From NCBI GenBank assembly GCA_004292855.1, contig RDXN01000031.1, positions 1 through 64,000 on the forward strand: a stretch of 64,000 bases of DNA, given 5' to 3'. The notes under the pieces were generated by a model. It worked only from the letters and a program-made list of their open reading frames with translations, searched no databases and was not told where the DNA came from. Shown piece after piece: positions 23,508-32,538 of this stretch. Source of the stretch: Cytophagales bacterium (lineage in GTDB: Bacteria; Bacteroidota; Bacteroidia; Cytophagales; Spirosomataceae). Positions within the stretch are counted from its first letter, which is position 1. Each line of letters opens with the position of its first letter. The translations under genes were made by a program, and so were the position numbers.

Positions 23508-24941
23508 ATGATTACTTCACAGCCCATAGTCTCCTCACAAGCAACTGATATTCAGGCTATTTTTGACAAACAGCGTCGGTATGCTCAGCAGATGGCTCTG
23601 ACTACTGCCGCCGAACGGATTGAGCGTATTCAACGGATTTTGCGGTGGACCGAAAATCACGAAGCGGAGCTGATGCAGGCCATGCACGCCGACTTTCGGA
23701 AACCAGCCGCCGAGGTACTTTTGGGCGATTTAGGCGCGTTGATCTACGAAATCAAGCATACCTGCAAGAACCTCAAAAGCTGGATGAAGCCAAAGCGGGT
23801 GCCAACGCCCCTGCCGCTCATCGGTACTACGGGTCAGGTGTGGCACGAACCCAAAGGAAACGTCCTGATTATTTCACCCTGGAACTACCCGTTTGGCCTG
23901 GCTCTGAAGCCTCTCGTGACGGCCATTTCGGCGGGAAACGTGGCCATTATCAAACCCTCCGAAATGACGCCCAACGTGTCACGAATCATAAACATGATGA
24001 TTTCGGAGTTGTTTTCACCGGAGGAAGTGGCTGTTTTTGAGGGCGATGCTTCGGTAGCTACCCAACTGCTCGAATTGCCATTCAACCACATTTTTTTCAC
24101 GGGTAGCCCCGCCGTCGGCAAGGTTGTGATGACGGCTGCGGCCAAACATTTGGCCTCCGTTACGCTCGAACTGGGCGGCAAATCGCCCGTAATTGTGGAC
24201 GAAACGGCGAATATCCAATCAGCCGCCGAGCAGATTGCGTGGGGCAAATTCTTCAATAATGGCCAAACCTGCATTGCGCCCGACTATCTGCTCGTGCATG
24301 AGTCGGTGAAAGAGCCGTTTATGCAGGCGTTCCGGGCGTCGGTGACCAAGATGTACGGAGCCGAGGGGCCAACCGTCGCCAAATCGGTCGATTACTGTCG
24401 GATTGTGAACGGGCGGCATTTCCAACGCGTCCGGCACCTAATCGACGATGCCGTTCAGCAGGGTGCGCAAATCACACTCGGGGGCCAAACCGACGAGTCC
24501 GATAACTACATTGCTCCCACGGTGGTCGAGAACGTGACCGATACTATGGCGATTATGCAGGAAGAGATTTTTGGGCCGGTGTTGCCCGTTGTCTCCTACC
24601 ACGACCGCGACGAGGCTCTGCGAGCCATTAACAGCCGCGAAAAACCCCTGGCCCTGTATATTCAAAGCAAGTCGCGCCAAAATATCAATTACATCATGGA
24701 GCGCACCTCAGCAGGCGACACGGTGATTAACGACCTGATGTGGCAATTTGGGCATATGGAGATTCCGTTTGGCGGGGTCAACAACAGCGGCATCGGCAAA
24801 GCCAACGGCTATTTTGGTTTTCAGGAATTCTCGAACCAACGGGGCGTTATCCGGCGCGATTTCGGTACCTCGAAATTCATCTACCCGCCTTATTCAGACA
24901 AGATCAAAAAGCTGATTAGTTTTTTGGTGAAGAAGCTGTAA
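23508..24941 (+). CDS. Aldehyde dehydrogenase, ALDH3 type
   Basis: 477 aa. Start at 23508 (MITSQPIVSSQ) rather than 23472, since the earlier frame lies in an intergenic repeat. Cofactor region LIISPWNYPFGLAL near 115, FFTGSPAVGKVV near 195, general base Glu221 in LELGGKSP, nucleophile Cys255 in NNGQTCIAPDY. The words KSVDYCRIVNGRHFQR and FGGVNNSGIGKANGYFGF are typical of class 3 / fatty aldehyde dehydrogenases (AlkH, coniferyl aldehyde type), and the C-terminal hydrophobic tail (KKLISFLVKKL) may associate with membrane. Likely oxidises long-chain or aromatic aldehydes. Confidence 0.92.
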   Translation: MITSQPIVSSQATDIQAIFDKQRRYAQQMALTTAAERIERIQRILRWTENHEAELMQAMHADFRKPAAEVLLGDLGALIYEIKHTCKNLKSWMKPKRVPTPLPLIGTTGQVWHEPKGNVLIISPWNYPFGLALKPLVTAISAGNVAIIKPSEMTPNVSRIINMMISELFSPEEVAVFEGDASVATQLLELPFNHIFFTGSPAVGKVVMTAAAKHLASVTLELGGKSPVIVDETANIQSAAEQIAWGKFFNNGQTCIAPDYLLVHESVKEPFMQAFRASVTKMYGAEGPTVAKSVDYCRIVNGRHFQRVRHLIDDAVQQGAQITLGGQTDESDNYIAPTVVENVTDTMAIMQEEIFGPVLPVVSYHDRDEALRAINSREKPLALYIQSKSRQNINYIMERTSAGDTVINDLMWQFGHMEIPFGGVNNSGIGKANGYFGFQEFSNQRGVIRRDFGTSKFIYPPYSDKIKKLISFLVKKL

Positions 24942-25109
24942 CCCCAGCAGGGTGGCATGTTGATAGAAAAATCGAAGTATTCACCCCAACGATAGCCCCA
25001 TCGGGGCAGCATGTAAAAAAGCTCGTCAAACTAACCATATCGCCCCGATGGGGCTGTGTTGTTTTGCTACACTATTTTGTTGCTATTGACATGACACCCC
25101 GCTGGGGTT
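24940..25109. repeat. REP/BIME-like composite element, copy 1
   Basis: Four short units in nested inverted order. Outer units at 24940-24968 and 25080-25109 (CCCCAGC-GGGGT palindromes with a CATGTTGATAG / CATGTCAATAG tail); inner units at 24993-25014 and 25041-25055 (GCCCCATCGGGGC palindrome). The element begins at the dehydrogenase stop codon. Related copies lie at 30588 and 61792. Confidence 0.85.
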
Positions 25110-25132
25110 CAGCAATGACTACTCCAATGTCA

Positions 25133-25705
25133 TCAAAACTTGTACCCCAAACCTACTCCTGCCACTGAACTTTGACCAGCCCGCCCCAGATTGGCTAAGG
25201 AGAAGCGGGCATTTACAGCCAACTGCCTGAAGAGCGAAAACTCAAGCTCCCCTGTGAAATGGTGACCCACGTTAAGTTCATCAATTGTTTCGATGAATAC
25301 CAAAGGGGGCGCACTTGGATTGAATCCCCAAATGACACTGGTAACATTTTGATCCCGACGATGCCATAAGGAAGGGCCTCCACCAATTCTTGCAGCAAAC
25401 AAAGGGCTTTTTATCAAATCGAAAAATATAGTCAGGTCGAAAGTGGTTCGCTCACGGGGGCGTAATATTCGATCTATGTAGTCATTTCTATTCTCTACCT
25501 TCATGTACCCTACCGTACTCGCAAGCACAATCCGGTCATTGGCAACGTGACGGGCATAGCGCACGGTTGGCCGGAGGCCAAGGTCATCAGGGGCATCGAG
25601 ACTCATGTAGTCGACACCAAACTGAATTGAGTTTTTGAGTCGAACAGTCTGTGCCAAAGAGGCATTGGTGAATATCAGAAGAGCAAAGAGTAGATAGATT
25701 TTCAT
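25133..25705 (-). CDS. Small outer-membrane beta-barrel protein, unknown role
   Basis: 190 aa. A signal peptide (MKIYLLFALLIFTNASLAQ) is followed by alternating strands and ends GQSSVAGVGLGYKF, the usual terminal aromatic strand of a small outer-membrane barrel. Strand-like phrases include SIQFGVDYMSL and HHFTGELEFSLFRQLAVNARF. No family name can be given. It is transcribed divergently from the large metallopeptidase/barrel gene across a 101-bp gap, with a well-spaced TTG / TATATTGG promoter on its own strand. Confidence 0.75.
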   Translation of the reverse strand: MKIYLLFALLIFTNASLAQTVRLKNSIQFGVDYMSLDAPDDLGLRPTVRYARHVANDRIVLASTVGYMKVENRNDYIDRILRPRERTTFDLTIFFDLIKSPLFAARIGGGPSLWHRRDQNVTSVIWGFNPSAPPLVFIETIDELNVGHHFTGELEFSLFRQLAVNARFSLANLGRAGQSSVAGVGLGYKF

Positions 25706-25749
25706 GGTATTTGGCGAGGGAAACGGGATGTGAGATAGGTAAAATCAAG

Positions 25750-25780
25750 CCAATATAGTAAACAGTTTCAAGCGGGTCAA
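25750..25780 (-). promoter_or_regulatory. Candidate promoter of the small barrel gene
   Basis: On the minus strand a TTG (25778-25780) is followed after 20 bp by TATATTGG (25750-25757), one mismatch from the Bacteroidota -7 consensus TAnnTTTG at the right spacing. Confidence 0.45.
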
Positions 25781-25806
25781 TCGGTTTTCTTCGTTACTTA
25801 GGGGCT

Positions 25807-28746
25807 ATGACCTCCAGAACCCGCTTTTTGTCTTTATTGGCCTTGTTACCCCTGTTGTCGGTGTCGGCCCAAACATTACCTGTTCTCGATCAAAATCCGG
25901 CTAATCTGCGCTGGTATCGCATCCAAACACCCAACTTTTCGGTCATCTATCCCGAAGGCTTCGGAACGCAGGCCCAACGCACAGCCCGCACCCTCGAAGG
26001 CCTCTATGAACCCGTGAGCGCGACGTTGGGTCGAAAGCCCCGCCGGGTGCCGATCCTGTTGCAAAACCAGACAAGCATCAGTAACGGATTTGTGACGCTC
26101 ACACCCCGGCGGTCGGAGTTTTTTACCACGCCCCCACAAGACCCGTTCCTGCTCGGCACCTCCGACTGGCTCAACCTGCTGGCCGTTCACGAGTATCGGC
26201 ACGTGGTGCAGTTCGAGAAGGCGCAGCAGGGCTTTGGTAAGGTGCTGTTTAAGTTGTTTGGTTATAATGCGCTTGCCCTAGCCACCATCGGGGTTCCCGA
26301 CTGGTTTTCGGAGGGCGACGCCGTGGGCGTAGAAACCGCACTGGGCCAAAGCGGGCGCGGACGGTTTCCGCATTTCGACATGGAGTACCGGGCTAACCTG
26401 CTGGCGGGCAAGCGATTCAGTTATAACAAGTCGGTGGGGGGATCGTTTCGCGACAACGTGCCGGACCACTACAAACTCGGCTATCTGATGACTACCAATC
26501 TCCGGCGCGAGAACGGGGCCGATGGCTGGAGTCGTGTCCTCAACAGTTACTACAACCGCTTCCCCCTACCATTTTCCTTCTCCGAAAGTGTGAAAACTGT
26601 GACCGGCAAACGAGTCGACTCGCTTTACATACGCACCGTCGACGATGTGACCGAGACCTGGGCTAAACAGCGCGAGGGTCTCAAATTCACCCCCGCGACG
26701 GCCTTAGCCGTGCAGCCCGAAAAGGGCGTGTTTACCAATTATCAGTACCCACAGTACGTCTCGGACAGCACGGTGTTGGCGGTGAAAAGCGGCCTGGGCG
26801 ACATTAGCCAACTGGTAATGCTCCGGCGCAACGGCACCGAAAAAAAGGTGTTCGTGCAGGGGCTTTTCAACGATGCCGACATGCTTTCGGTGAATGCCGG
26901 GCGGGCCGTTTGGGTTGAGTTCCGCTCGCACCCGCGCTGGACACAAAAAATCTGGTCCGAAATCCGCTCCCTCGACCTGACTACGGGCAGGCAGACGCGC
27001 ATGACCAACCAAACGCGTTACAATGCCGTCGCTCTCTCGCCCGATGGATTCAGTTTGGCAGTTGTTGAGCATTTAGAAAACTACAAGACCCGGCTGGTAA
27101 TACTCGACGCCGAAACGGGCAAGGTGAAACAAACACTCCCCAACCCGTTCAACGATTTTTACCTGCATCCGCGCTGGTCCGACGACAGTAAGAGCATCGT
27201 GGCCGTGGCCCTGAACGATGGCAAAAAGACCCTTCAGCGCATCGACGCCACCACTGGTCAACGAACCGATTTGCTGCCCGCCCAAAACCGCAACATCAGC
27301 CACCCGCAACCCTGGGGCAGTTACGTGCTGTATAATTCGCCCCAGTCGGGCATCGACAACGTGTATGCCGTCGATACACGCAATGGACGCACGTTTCAGG
27401 TGACCTCGCGCTCACTGGGAGCCTTCCACGCGGCCATTTCGGCGAATGGCAAAACACTGGCTTACCACGACTTTTCGGCAGACGGTCACCGCGTCGTGGA
27501 AACCCCGCTCGACCCGAGTACCTGGACCCCGTCTATCGACGTGCCCGACCGCTCGGTGCGGTATTTTGGGCCATTGATCCAACAGGAACCCGGCCTGGCG
27601 CAGGCGCGTCGTGCCCTCGCCGACTCCACCGCCCCGCCGACTCAACAGACCACCCCGACGCCCTACGATACCACCCGTTACCGCCGACTGGCCCACGCCC
27701 TGAACATCTACGGCTGGGGGCCGCTGTTCTCATCGTCGGGGCAGGAACTGACCCTCAGCATCGACTCGCAGGATTTGCTCGGCACCAGTCAAGTTTCGGT
27801 GGGCTACACCTATAATCAAGCCGAGAAAGTGGGCAACCTGTTCGCCAATTTGAGTTATCAGGGGCTTTTCCCCATTTTTGATCTGAGTCTGGAGCGGGGC
27901 AACCGCAACACATCTGTCTATTTAGATAGACGGCTTCCGCTCGATGCAGACAGTTTGCGCTCAGACCGTTGGCAGTATAATTCGCTGTCGGCGGGGGTTC
28001 GACTGCCGTTCCGATTCACGCAGTCGAAATACAACCAGAATCTAACGCTCTCGGCCTATTACAATCTGATTCGGGTAACGGGTTACGATTTGCCCTTTTC
28101 GCCCATCAATGAGGTCGGTTCAGCGGGGATACTCAACGCCATGACCTACGGGTTTACGTACTCGCACCTACTCAAGCAAAATAAGCGTGATGTTAACCCG
28201 CCCTGGGGCCAAATCCTGACGTTCACCTGGAAAACAACGCCCTTCGGTGGCGCGTTGCGGGGCGAACAACTGAGCTTGCAGACAAATCTGTTTTTTCCGG
28301 GATTCATGAAACATCATTCCCTTCGGCTACGGGGAGGCTACCAGCAACAGTTTCAGGATACCTACCGGTTTTCGCCCGCCACATTCTACCCACGGGGCCA
28401 ATTATACACGAGCTTCGACAAGCTCACCGTGGGCGGAGCCGAATACCGCCTGCCCATCGCCGACATGCATTTGGACCTGGGACGCGTGGCCTACGTTCAA
28501 CGAATCAAGGGCGGGGTATTTTTTGATGCAGCACAGGGCCAACTCGAAGTGCCGCAGATCGTGAACAACCGGTTTGTGGGGTTCCAGACCGAACGGCGCA
28601 ATCTAGCCAGTGTTGGGGCCGATTTGTCGTTCGTTTTCAACGTGTTGCGGCTCCGACTGCCGTTTGAAGTGGGCGCGCGCTTTGTTTATTCGCTCAACAC
28701 GAACAAGTACGAAATTCAGCCCCTTGTCCTGGATATTGGCTTTTAA
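25807..28746 (+). CDS. Predicted outer-membrane metallopeptidase: gluzincin + PD40 propeller + beta-barrel
   Basis: 979 aa with a signal peptide (to about residue 21, VSAQ). The segment WYRIQTPNFSVIYPEG opens a peptidase-MA-like fold; HEYRH (His128, Glu129, His132) is an HExxH zinc site, and VPDWFSEGDAVGVE supplies Glu169 as third ligand in the usual WxxEG context. Residues about 300-560 hold TolB/PD40-type blades (MTNQTRYNAVALSPDGFSL, HPRWSDDSKSIVAVAL). From about 620 the sequence becomes an Omp85-like beta-barrel (PPWGQILTFTWKTTPFGG, LRLRGGYQQQF) and ends QPLVLDIGF. This suggests a protease held at the cell surface or periplasmic face by its own barrel. It stands divergent from a small barrel gene. 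Catalytic residues are intact by eye. Confidence 0.8.
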   Translation: MTSRTRFLSLLALLPLLSVSAQTLPVLDQNPANLRWYRIQTPNFSVIYPEGFGTQAQRTARTLEGLYEPVSATLGRKPRRVPILLQNQTSISNGFVTLTPRRSEFFTTPPQDPFLLGTSDWLNLLAVHEYRHVVQFEKAQQGFGKVLFKLFGYNALALATIGVPDWFSEGDAVGVETALGQSGRGRFPHFDMEYRANLLAGKRFSYNKSVGGSFRDNVPDHYKLGYLMTTNLRRENGADGWSRVLNSYYNRFPLPFSFSESVKTVTGKRVDSLYIRTVDDVTETWAKQREGLKFTPATALAVQPEKGVFTNYQYPQYVSDSTVLAVKSGLGDISQLVMLRRNGTEKKVFVQGLFNDADMLSVNAGRAVWVEFRSHPRWTQKIWSEIRSLDLTTGRQTRMTNQTRYNAVALSPDGFSLAVVEHLENYKTRLVILDAETGKVKQTLPNPFNDFYLHPRWSDDSKSIVAVALNDGKKTLQRIDATTGQRTDLLPAQNRNISHPQPWGSYVLYNSPQSGIDNVYAVDTRNGRTFQVTSRSLGAFHAAISANGKTLAYHDFSADGHRVVETPLDPSTWTPSIDVPDRSVRYFGPLIQQEPGLAQARRALADSTAPPTQQTTPTPYDTTRYRRLAHALNIYGWGPLFSSSGQELTLSIDSQDLLGTSQVSVGYTYNQAEKVGNLFANLSYQGLFPIFDLSLERGNRNTSVYLDRRLPLDADSLRSDRWQYNSLSAGVRLPFRFTQSKYNQNLTLSAYYNLIRVTGYDLPFSPINEVGSAGILNAMTYGFTYSHLLKQNKRDVNPPWGQILTFTWKTTPFGGALRGEQLSLQTNLFFPGFMKHHSLRLRGGYQQQFQDTYRFSPATFYPRGQLYTSFDKLTVGGAEYRLPIADMHLDLGRVAYVQRIKGGVFFDAAQGQLEVPQIVNNRFVGFQTERRNLASVGADLSFVFNVLRLRLPFEVGARFVYSLNTNKYEIQPLVLDIGF

Positions 28747-28747
28747 C

Positions 28748-30565
28748 CTATTGCTTCACGACCCGCAAAACGGTCTTTTGTCCGTCAACTATCAACTCGG
28801 CAAAATACACGCCGGGAGCAGCCCCACGAGCAGCCCAAACCGACCGATGCTCCCCCGCCAACTGCCCTGCGTTGACCAACCGCGTCACTTCGCGCCCATT
28901 CAGATCAGTGATGCGGAGCGACACCTCCGCCGGGCGCGTGAGGGTGTAACGGAGTTCGGTTTCGCCTGAAAACGGGTTGGGCGCGTTGACAAACTGGGTC
29001 GCCAAAACAGGTTCCTGTGCCGTAACTAATTGGCTTTGAACGGTGTTCGACGGGTTGCTCTCGTTGTGGAGCCGGTCGAGCGTTGTCACCACGTAGGTGT
29101 AGGTCACGCCCGGCTTTAGGTCATTATCAACAAATTGCGTGGTTGCATCGGGCGTGATGGCCCGGATGTTGGCGGCTGTGTTCCGGTCGCCAGCGGTGTT
29201 ACCCTCGAACCGGTACACGACAAACTGCCAAATCGGTGGCGGAAAATTTGGTGCGACAGAGCCGGTCAACACCTTCCAGCGCAGATCGACCGTATTGTTG
29301 GTGACAGTGGCTGTCAGATCGGTAGGTTGGGGCGGGTTAGGGGCCGCCTTCCAGGGCATCGCGGGGCGCAGGGCGGGGCGGGCGTAGAAGTTGGTTCGTA
29401 GCGAGTCGCGCAGGCCGAGGGGGTTTCGGTTTAGTGAGGTGGTGTTGTAGAAGATACTCCCCTGAATGCCGGGAGTTTGACGATTCAGGCGGAGTTGAGT
29501 AGGCATCTGATTCGGTTGCTGCCAACCCGCCGGTTCGCCCGAAGCCCCCACTCGATAGGCCGCCTGACCGATGTACAGGTGCCGCCCATTGGCCGACTGC
29601 ATCACAGCGTTCCACCACGGCACCAAAACCCCGTAATCAGCGGCTGCGTTGCCAATATGCCAGTAGAGTTGGGGGGCAATATAATCGAGCCAACCCGCCT
29701 GAATCCACGTCCGGGAATCGGCAAAAATTTCGTTATACCCCTGCAAACCGCTCGTGGCCGAGCCGTTGGGTTGGGCCGTGGTGCGGTTCTGCCAGATACC
29801 AAACGGCGAAATACCAAACTTGACCCAGGGTTTCACGGCCCGGATGCTGTCGGAGACCTGTTTAACCAGTAAATTCACGTTATCGCGACGCCAGTCGGCC
29901 CGGTTGGTCAGGCCCCGGTTGTGCCGCACAAATGTCGAGTCGTCGTTAAACGATTGGCCCGTCACGGGGTAGGGATAAAAATAATCATCAAAATGGACCC
30001 CGTCGATGTCGTATCGGCGCACTACGTCCATAATCACGCTCGTCACGTACTGCCGAACGTCGGGCAGGCCGGGGTTCAGAATCCGCAGGTTCGCTTGTGC
30101 CAGGAGCCATTCGGGTTTGCGCCGGACTACGTGCGTGGGGTCAAGATTGGCGGTGGTGATGTTGGTAACGGCGCGGTAGGGGTTGAACCAAGCATGAAAT
30201 TCCAGTCCCCGTTTGCGGCATTCAGCGATCATAAACGCCAGCGGGTCGTAACCGGGCGATTGGCCCTGTTTGCCCGTGAGCACCTCGGCCCAGGGTTCGA
30301 GCGTGCTGGGGTAGAGCGCGTCGCATACGCTACGTACCTGCACCACCACGGCGTTCATACCGGCTTGCTGATGGCTGTTCAGAATAGCAACCAGTTCGGC
30401 CTGTTGTTGGGCAGCCGTTAGGGTTTTGCTGCTTGGCCAGTCAATATTGCCCACCGTAGCGACCCAGGCCCCGCGAAACTCGCGTTTGGGCTGAGCGTGG
30501 GCGGGATCCAGGCAAAGAATGAATAGGAGTAGTACGGTACTTTGTAAGAATAGAAAGTGTTTCAT
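28748..30565 (-). CDS. GHL10-type glycoside hydrolase (DUF187) with FnIII and T9SS sorting domain
   Basis: 605 aa exported enzyme. A signal peptide (to about residue 24, AHAQ) is followed by REFRGAWVATVGNIDWPS, the hallmark start of glycosyl-hydrolase-like family 10. Barrel strands include GMNAVVVQVR, GLEFHAWFNPYR, DIDGVHFDDYFYPYP and VKFGISPFGIW. A fibronectin-type III domain (about 410-510: PTDLTATVTNNTVDLRW) and a type A T9SS C-terminal domain (NAPNPFSGETELRYTL... to VLRVVKQ) complete it, so export is through T9SS with surface attachment or release. Family members act on peptidoglycan or glucan-like substrates; the target here is unknown. Confidence 0.9.
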   Translation of the reverse strand: MKHFLFLQSTVLLLFILCLDPAHAQPKREFRGAWVATVGNIDWPSSKTLTAAQQQAELVAILNSHQQAGMNAVVVQVRSVCDALYPSTLEPWAEVLTGKQGQSPGYDPLAFMIAECRKRGLEFHAWFNPYRAVTNITTANLDPTHVVRRKPEWLLAQANLRILNPGLPDVRQYVTSVIMDVVRRYDIDGVHFDDYFYPYPVTGQSFNDDSTFVRHNRGLTNRADWRRDNVNLLVKQVSDSIRAVKPWVKFGISPFGIWQNRTTAQPNGSATSGLQGYNEIFADSRTWIQAGWLDYIAPQLYWHIGNAAADYGVLVPWWNAVMQSANGRHLYIGQAAYRVGASGEPAGWQQPNQMPTQLRLNRQTPGIQGSIFYNTTSLNRNPLGLRDSLRTNFYARPALRPAMPWKAAPNPPQPTDLTATVTNNTVDLRWKVLTGSVAPNFPPPIWQFVVYRFEGNTAGDRNTAANIRAITPDATTQFVDNDLKPGVTYTYVVTTLDRLHNESNPSNTVQSQLVTAQEPVLATQFVNAPNPFSGETELRYTLTRPAEVSLRITDLNGREVTRLVNAGQLAGEHRSVWAARGAAPGVYFAELIVDGQKTVLRVVKQ

Positions 30566-30587
30566 GCAGCAAGTTCAAGGCACTTTA

Positions 30588-30698
30588 TAGCCCCATCGGG
30601 GCGACATGTTAATAGAGTCAAGTTTGAAATTGTAATTTTAGCCCCATCGGGGCGGCATGTTAAAGGGGTAGCTGTAAACATGCCGCCCCGATGGGGCT
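30588..30698. repeat. REP/BIME-like composite element, copy 2
   Basis: A perfect 22-bp inverted pair at 30640-30661 and 30677-30698 (AGCCCCATCGGGGC palindrome plus GGCATGTT tail, 15-bp loop), preceded by a third unit in direct orientation at 30588-30620 (palindrome plus GACATGTTAATAGA). It lies between the GHL10 gene and folD, both on the minus strand. Confidence 0.9.
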
Positions 30699-30753
30699 GA
30701 AGTTCAACGTTGTCGCGTTGGAGTTTCGCTTTTATCTCGCCGATCATCGCCCG

Positions 30754-31635
30754 CTACGAATAAACCTCCCGTTTCGCAGCCTTCACGGTGTTCTGCATGA
30801 GCGAGCAGATCGTCATCAGGCCAACGCCCCCCGGAACGGGCGTGATGTAGCCCGCTTTGGGGGCAACGCTCTCAAAATCGACGTCGCCCCGGAGGGCGAA
30901 ACCGCTCTTTTTTGTGGCGTCAGGCACTTTTTCCAGCCCCACGTCGATTACAACGGCCCCTTCCTTCACCATGTCGGCGGTAACGAATCCGGGCCGACCG
31001 AGGGCCGCAATCAGGATGTCGGCGGAGCGGCAAATGTCGGGCAGGTTCTGGGTTTTGGAGTGAGTGAGCGTAACGGTACAGTTGCCGGGGTACTCGTTTC
31101 GTTGCATCAAAATCGACATCGGCAGGCCGACAATCTGCGAACGACCCACCACCACGCAATGCTTGCCGCTCGTTTCGATCTCGTAACGTTTCAGCATCTC
31201 CAAAATACCCTGTGGCGTGGCCGAAATATAACACGGCAAGCCCTTTGCCATGCGGCCAATGTTAGTCGGGTGGAACCCATCGACGTCTTTGGCCGGGGCA
31301 ATGGTCTCCATCACACGGTCGGGGTTGACGTGTTTGGGCAGGGGAAGCTGCACAATCAGGCCATCCATGTCGGGGTTGTTGTTCACGTCGCGAACGGCCT
31401 GTAGAAGTTGCTCTTCGGTCACGTCATCGTCGAACCGGATCAGGGTCGAGTGCATGCCCACCTCCTCGCAGCTTTTCATTTTGCTGGCTACATAGGTCTC
31501 GGAGCGGCCCGCATTACCCACCAAAATAGCAACCAAATGGGGAATCTTGCCGCCGTCGGCCTTGATCTGTGCGACCTCAATCGCGATTTCTGACTTAATC
31601 TGAGAAGAAAGGAATTTACCGTCCAGAAGTTGCAT
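30754..31635 (-). CDS. folD: Methylenetetrahydrofolate dehydrogenase / methenyltetrahydrofolate cyclohydrolase
   Basis: 293 aa bifunctional cytosolic enzyme of one-carbon metabolism, interconverting methylene-, methenyl- and formyl-tetrahydrofolate. Start at 31635 ([17 protein letters not shown]) gives the normal length; the frame is open to 31692 but reads as junk. The substrate motif [14 protein letters not shown] near 50 contains the catalytic Tyr and Lys; [15 protein letters not shown], then [11 protein letters not shown] near 125, and the NADP motif [16 protein letters not shown] near 162. C-terminal [18 protein letters not shown] is the family signature. Confidence 0.97.
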   Translation of the reverse strand: MQLLDGKFLSSQIKSEIAIEVAQIKADGGKIPHLVAILVGNAGRSETYVASKMKSCEEVGMHSTLIRFDDDVTEEQLLQAVRDVNNNPDMDGLIVQLPLPKHVNPDRVMETIAPAKDVDGFHPTNIGRMAKGLPCYISATPQGILEMLKRYEIETSGKHCVVVGRSQIVGLPMSILMQRNEYPGNCTVTLTHSKTQNLPDICRSADILIAALGRPGFVTADMVKEGAVVIDVGLEKVPDATKKSGFALRGDVDFESVAPKAGYITPVPGGVGLMTICSLMQNTVKAAKREVYS

Positions 31636-31707
31636 GGAGCTTTGAGCTTGGGCGCATGGAGTAGTTGGCTTGCGCCCGACAAAACTACGCAAAGAATTTG
31701 CACGAGG

Positions 31708-32091
31708 CTAAACGACAGGTTTTTGACCGAATCTATCGAAATAACCGCCCACCCAAAGAGCAAGGGGAATAAGCAGACTGACTAAAGCAGCCAGCGACGA
31801 ACGTTCCCAAAATGAATGTCCATGGCTAATATGGACTGCCAGTCCCCCTACCGCGTAGGGCCACAGTAGTACAAGTGCTAATGCCCGAAAGCGAGGAATC
31901 CACAACCCGATTACCCCTATCAGTTCAGTGATGCCAATAAATCGTTGCCAATTTGATCCGTAACCAATAGCGGACATGTTATCGACCATCTCTTTTGCAC
32001 TAAAGGTTTTCAGACCACCGGCTACGACAAAGATCAGACTGATTAATCCCAGTAGTCCATACACAATTATTTGTTTCCAGTTCATCGTCAT
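31708..32091 (-). CDS. DoxX-like membrane protein
   Basis: 127 aa with four predicted membrane helices (MNWKQIIVYGLLGLISLIFVV, then GITELIGVIGLWIPRF, ALALVLLWPYAVGGLAVHI, LAALVSLLIPLALWVGGY; cited as fragments). The segment GLKTFSAKEMVDNMSAIG and the conserved GITELIGV place it in the DoxX family of small integral membrane proteins linked to redox or quinone chemistry. Start at 32091 (MTMNWKQ); ATG 32085 also possible. It is divergent from an hxlR-type regulator, a common pairing in which the regulator controls the DoxX gene. Confidence 0.85.
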   Translation of the reverse strand: MTMNWKQIIVYGLLGLISLIFVVAGGLKTFSAKEMVDNMSAIGYGSNWQRFIGITELIGVIGLWIPRFRALALVLLWPYAVGGLAVHISHGHSFWERSSLAALVSLLIPLALWVGGYFDRFGQKPVV

Positions 32092-32129
32092 TTTTTTTAA
32101 TGTTGCTGGCAAAGTAATAATCTATGCTA

Positions 32130-32143
32130 TACTTTTACAAGTA
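32130..32143. promoter_or_regulatory. Candidate HxlR operator
   Basis: TACTTTTACAAGTA is a perfect 5-bp inverted repeat (TACTT/AAGTA) with a 4-bp spacer in the 102-bp gap between doxX and hxlR. It resembles sites bound by HxlR/YodB-type regulators and is placed to control both genes. A second AGTAT-rich segment lies at about 32160-32182. Confidence 0.5.
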
Positions 32144-32193
32144 GGCACACAAATGTATATCAGTATCATTTAGTATAGTAAAACAGACAATCA

Positions 32194-32538
32194 ATGAGTT
32201 GCGAACTAGAGAAAAATGGCCACCATTGCCCTATCCGCTCAACAATCGAAATATTGAGCGGCAAGTGGAAGTTTTTTATCCTGTATGCCCTGTTCAAAGG
32301 CACCCTGCGTTTTAAAGAATTAGAACGTCAGGTAGAGGGAATTTCACCCCGAATGTTAGTCAAAGAGTTGAAAGAGCTGGAACAATATGGAATTATCACG
32401 CGCACCGTTTATGCCGAAGTACCGCCCAGAGTTGAGTACACACTGACCGAACGGGGAAGAGGTTTACAAAGTGTACTGCTAGCCATGAAAGATTGGGAGG
32501 AGAACTATTTGCTAACCCCTACTCCTCCCCTCGGCTAA
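32194..32538 (+). CDS. HxlR-family transcriptional regulator
   Basis: 114 aa winged-helix protein. The opening Cys-containing segment (MSCELEKNGHHCPIRSTIEI, two Cys) is typical of redox- or electrophile-sensing HxlR proteins. SGKWKFFILYALFKGTLRF and GISPRMLVKELKELEQYGII are the family core, and PRVEYTLTERGRGLQSVL the wing and C-terminal helix. It probably represses the divergent doxX gene. Its last 27 bp overlap the 3' end of the convergent double ATPase gene. Confidence 0.92.
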   Translation: MSCELEKNGHHCPIRSTIEILSGKWKFFILYALFKGTLRFKELERQVEGISPRMLVKELKELEQYGIITRTVYAEVPPRVEYTLTERGRGLQSVLLAMKDWEENYLLTPTPPLG

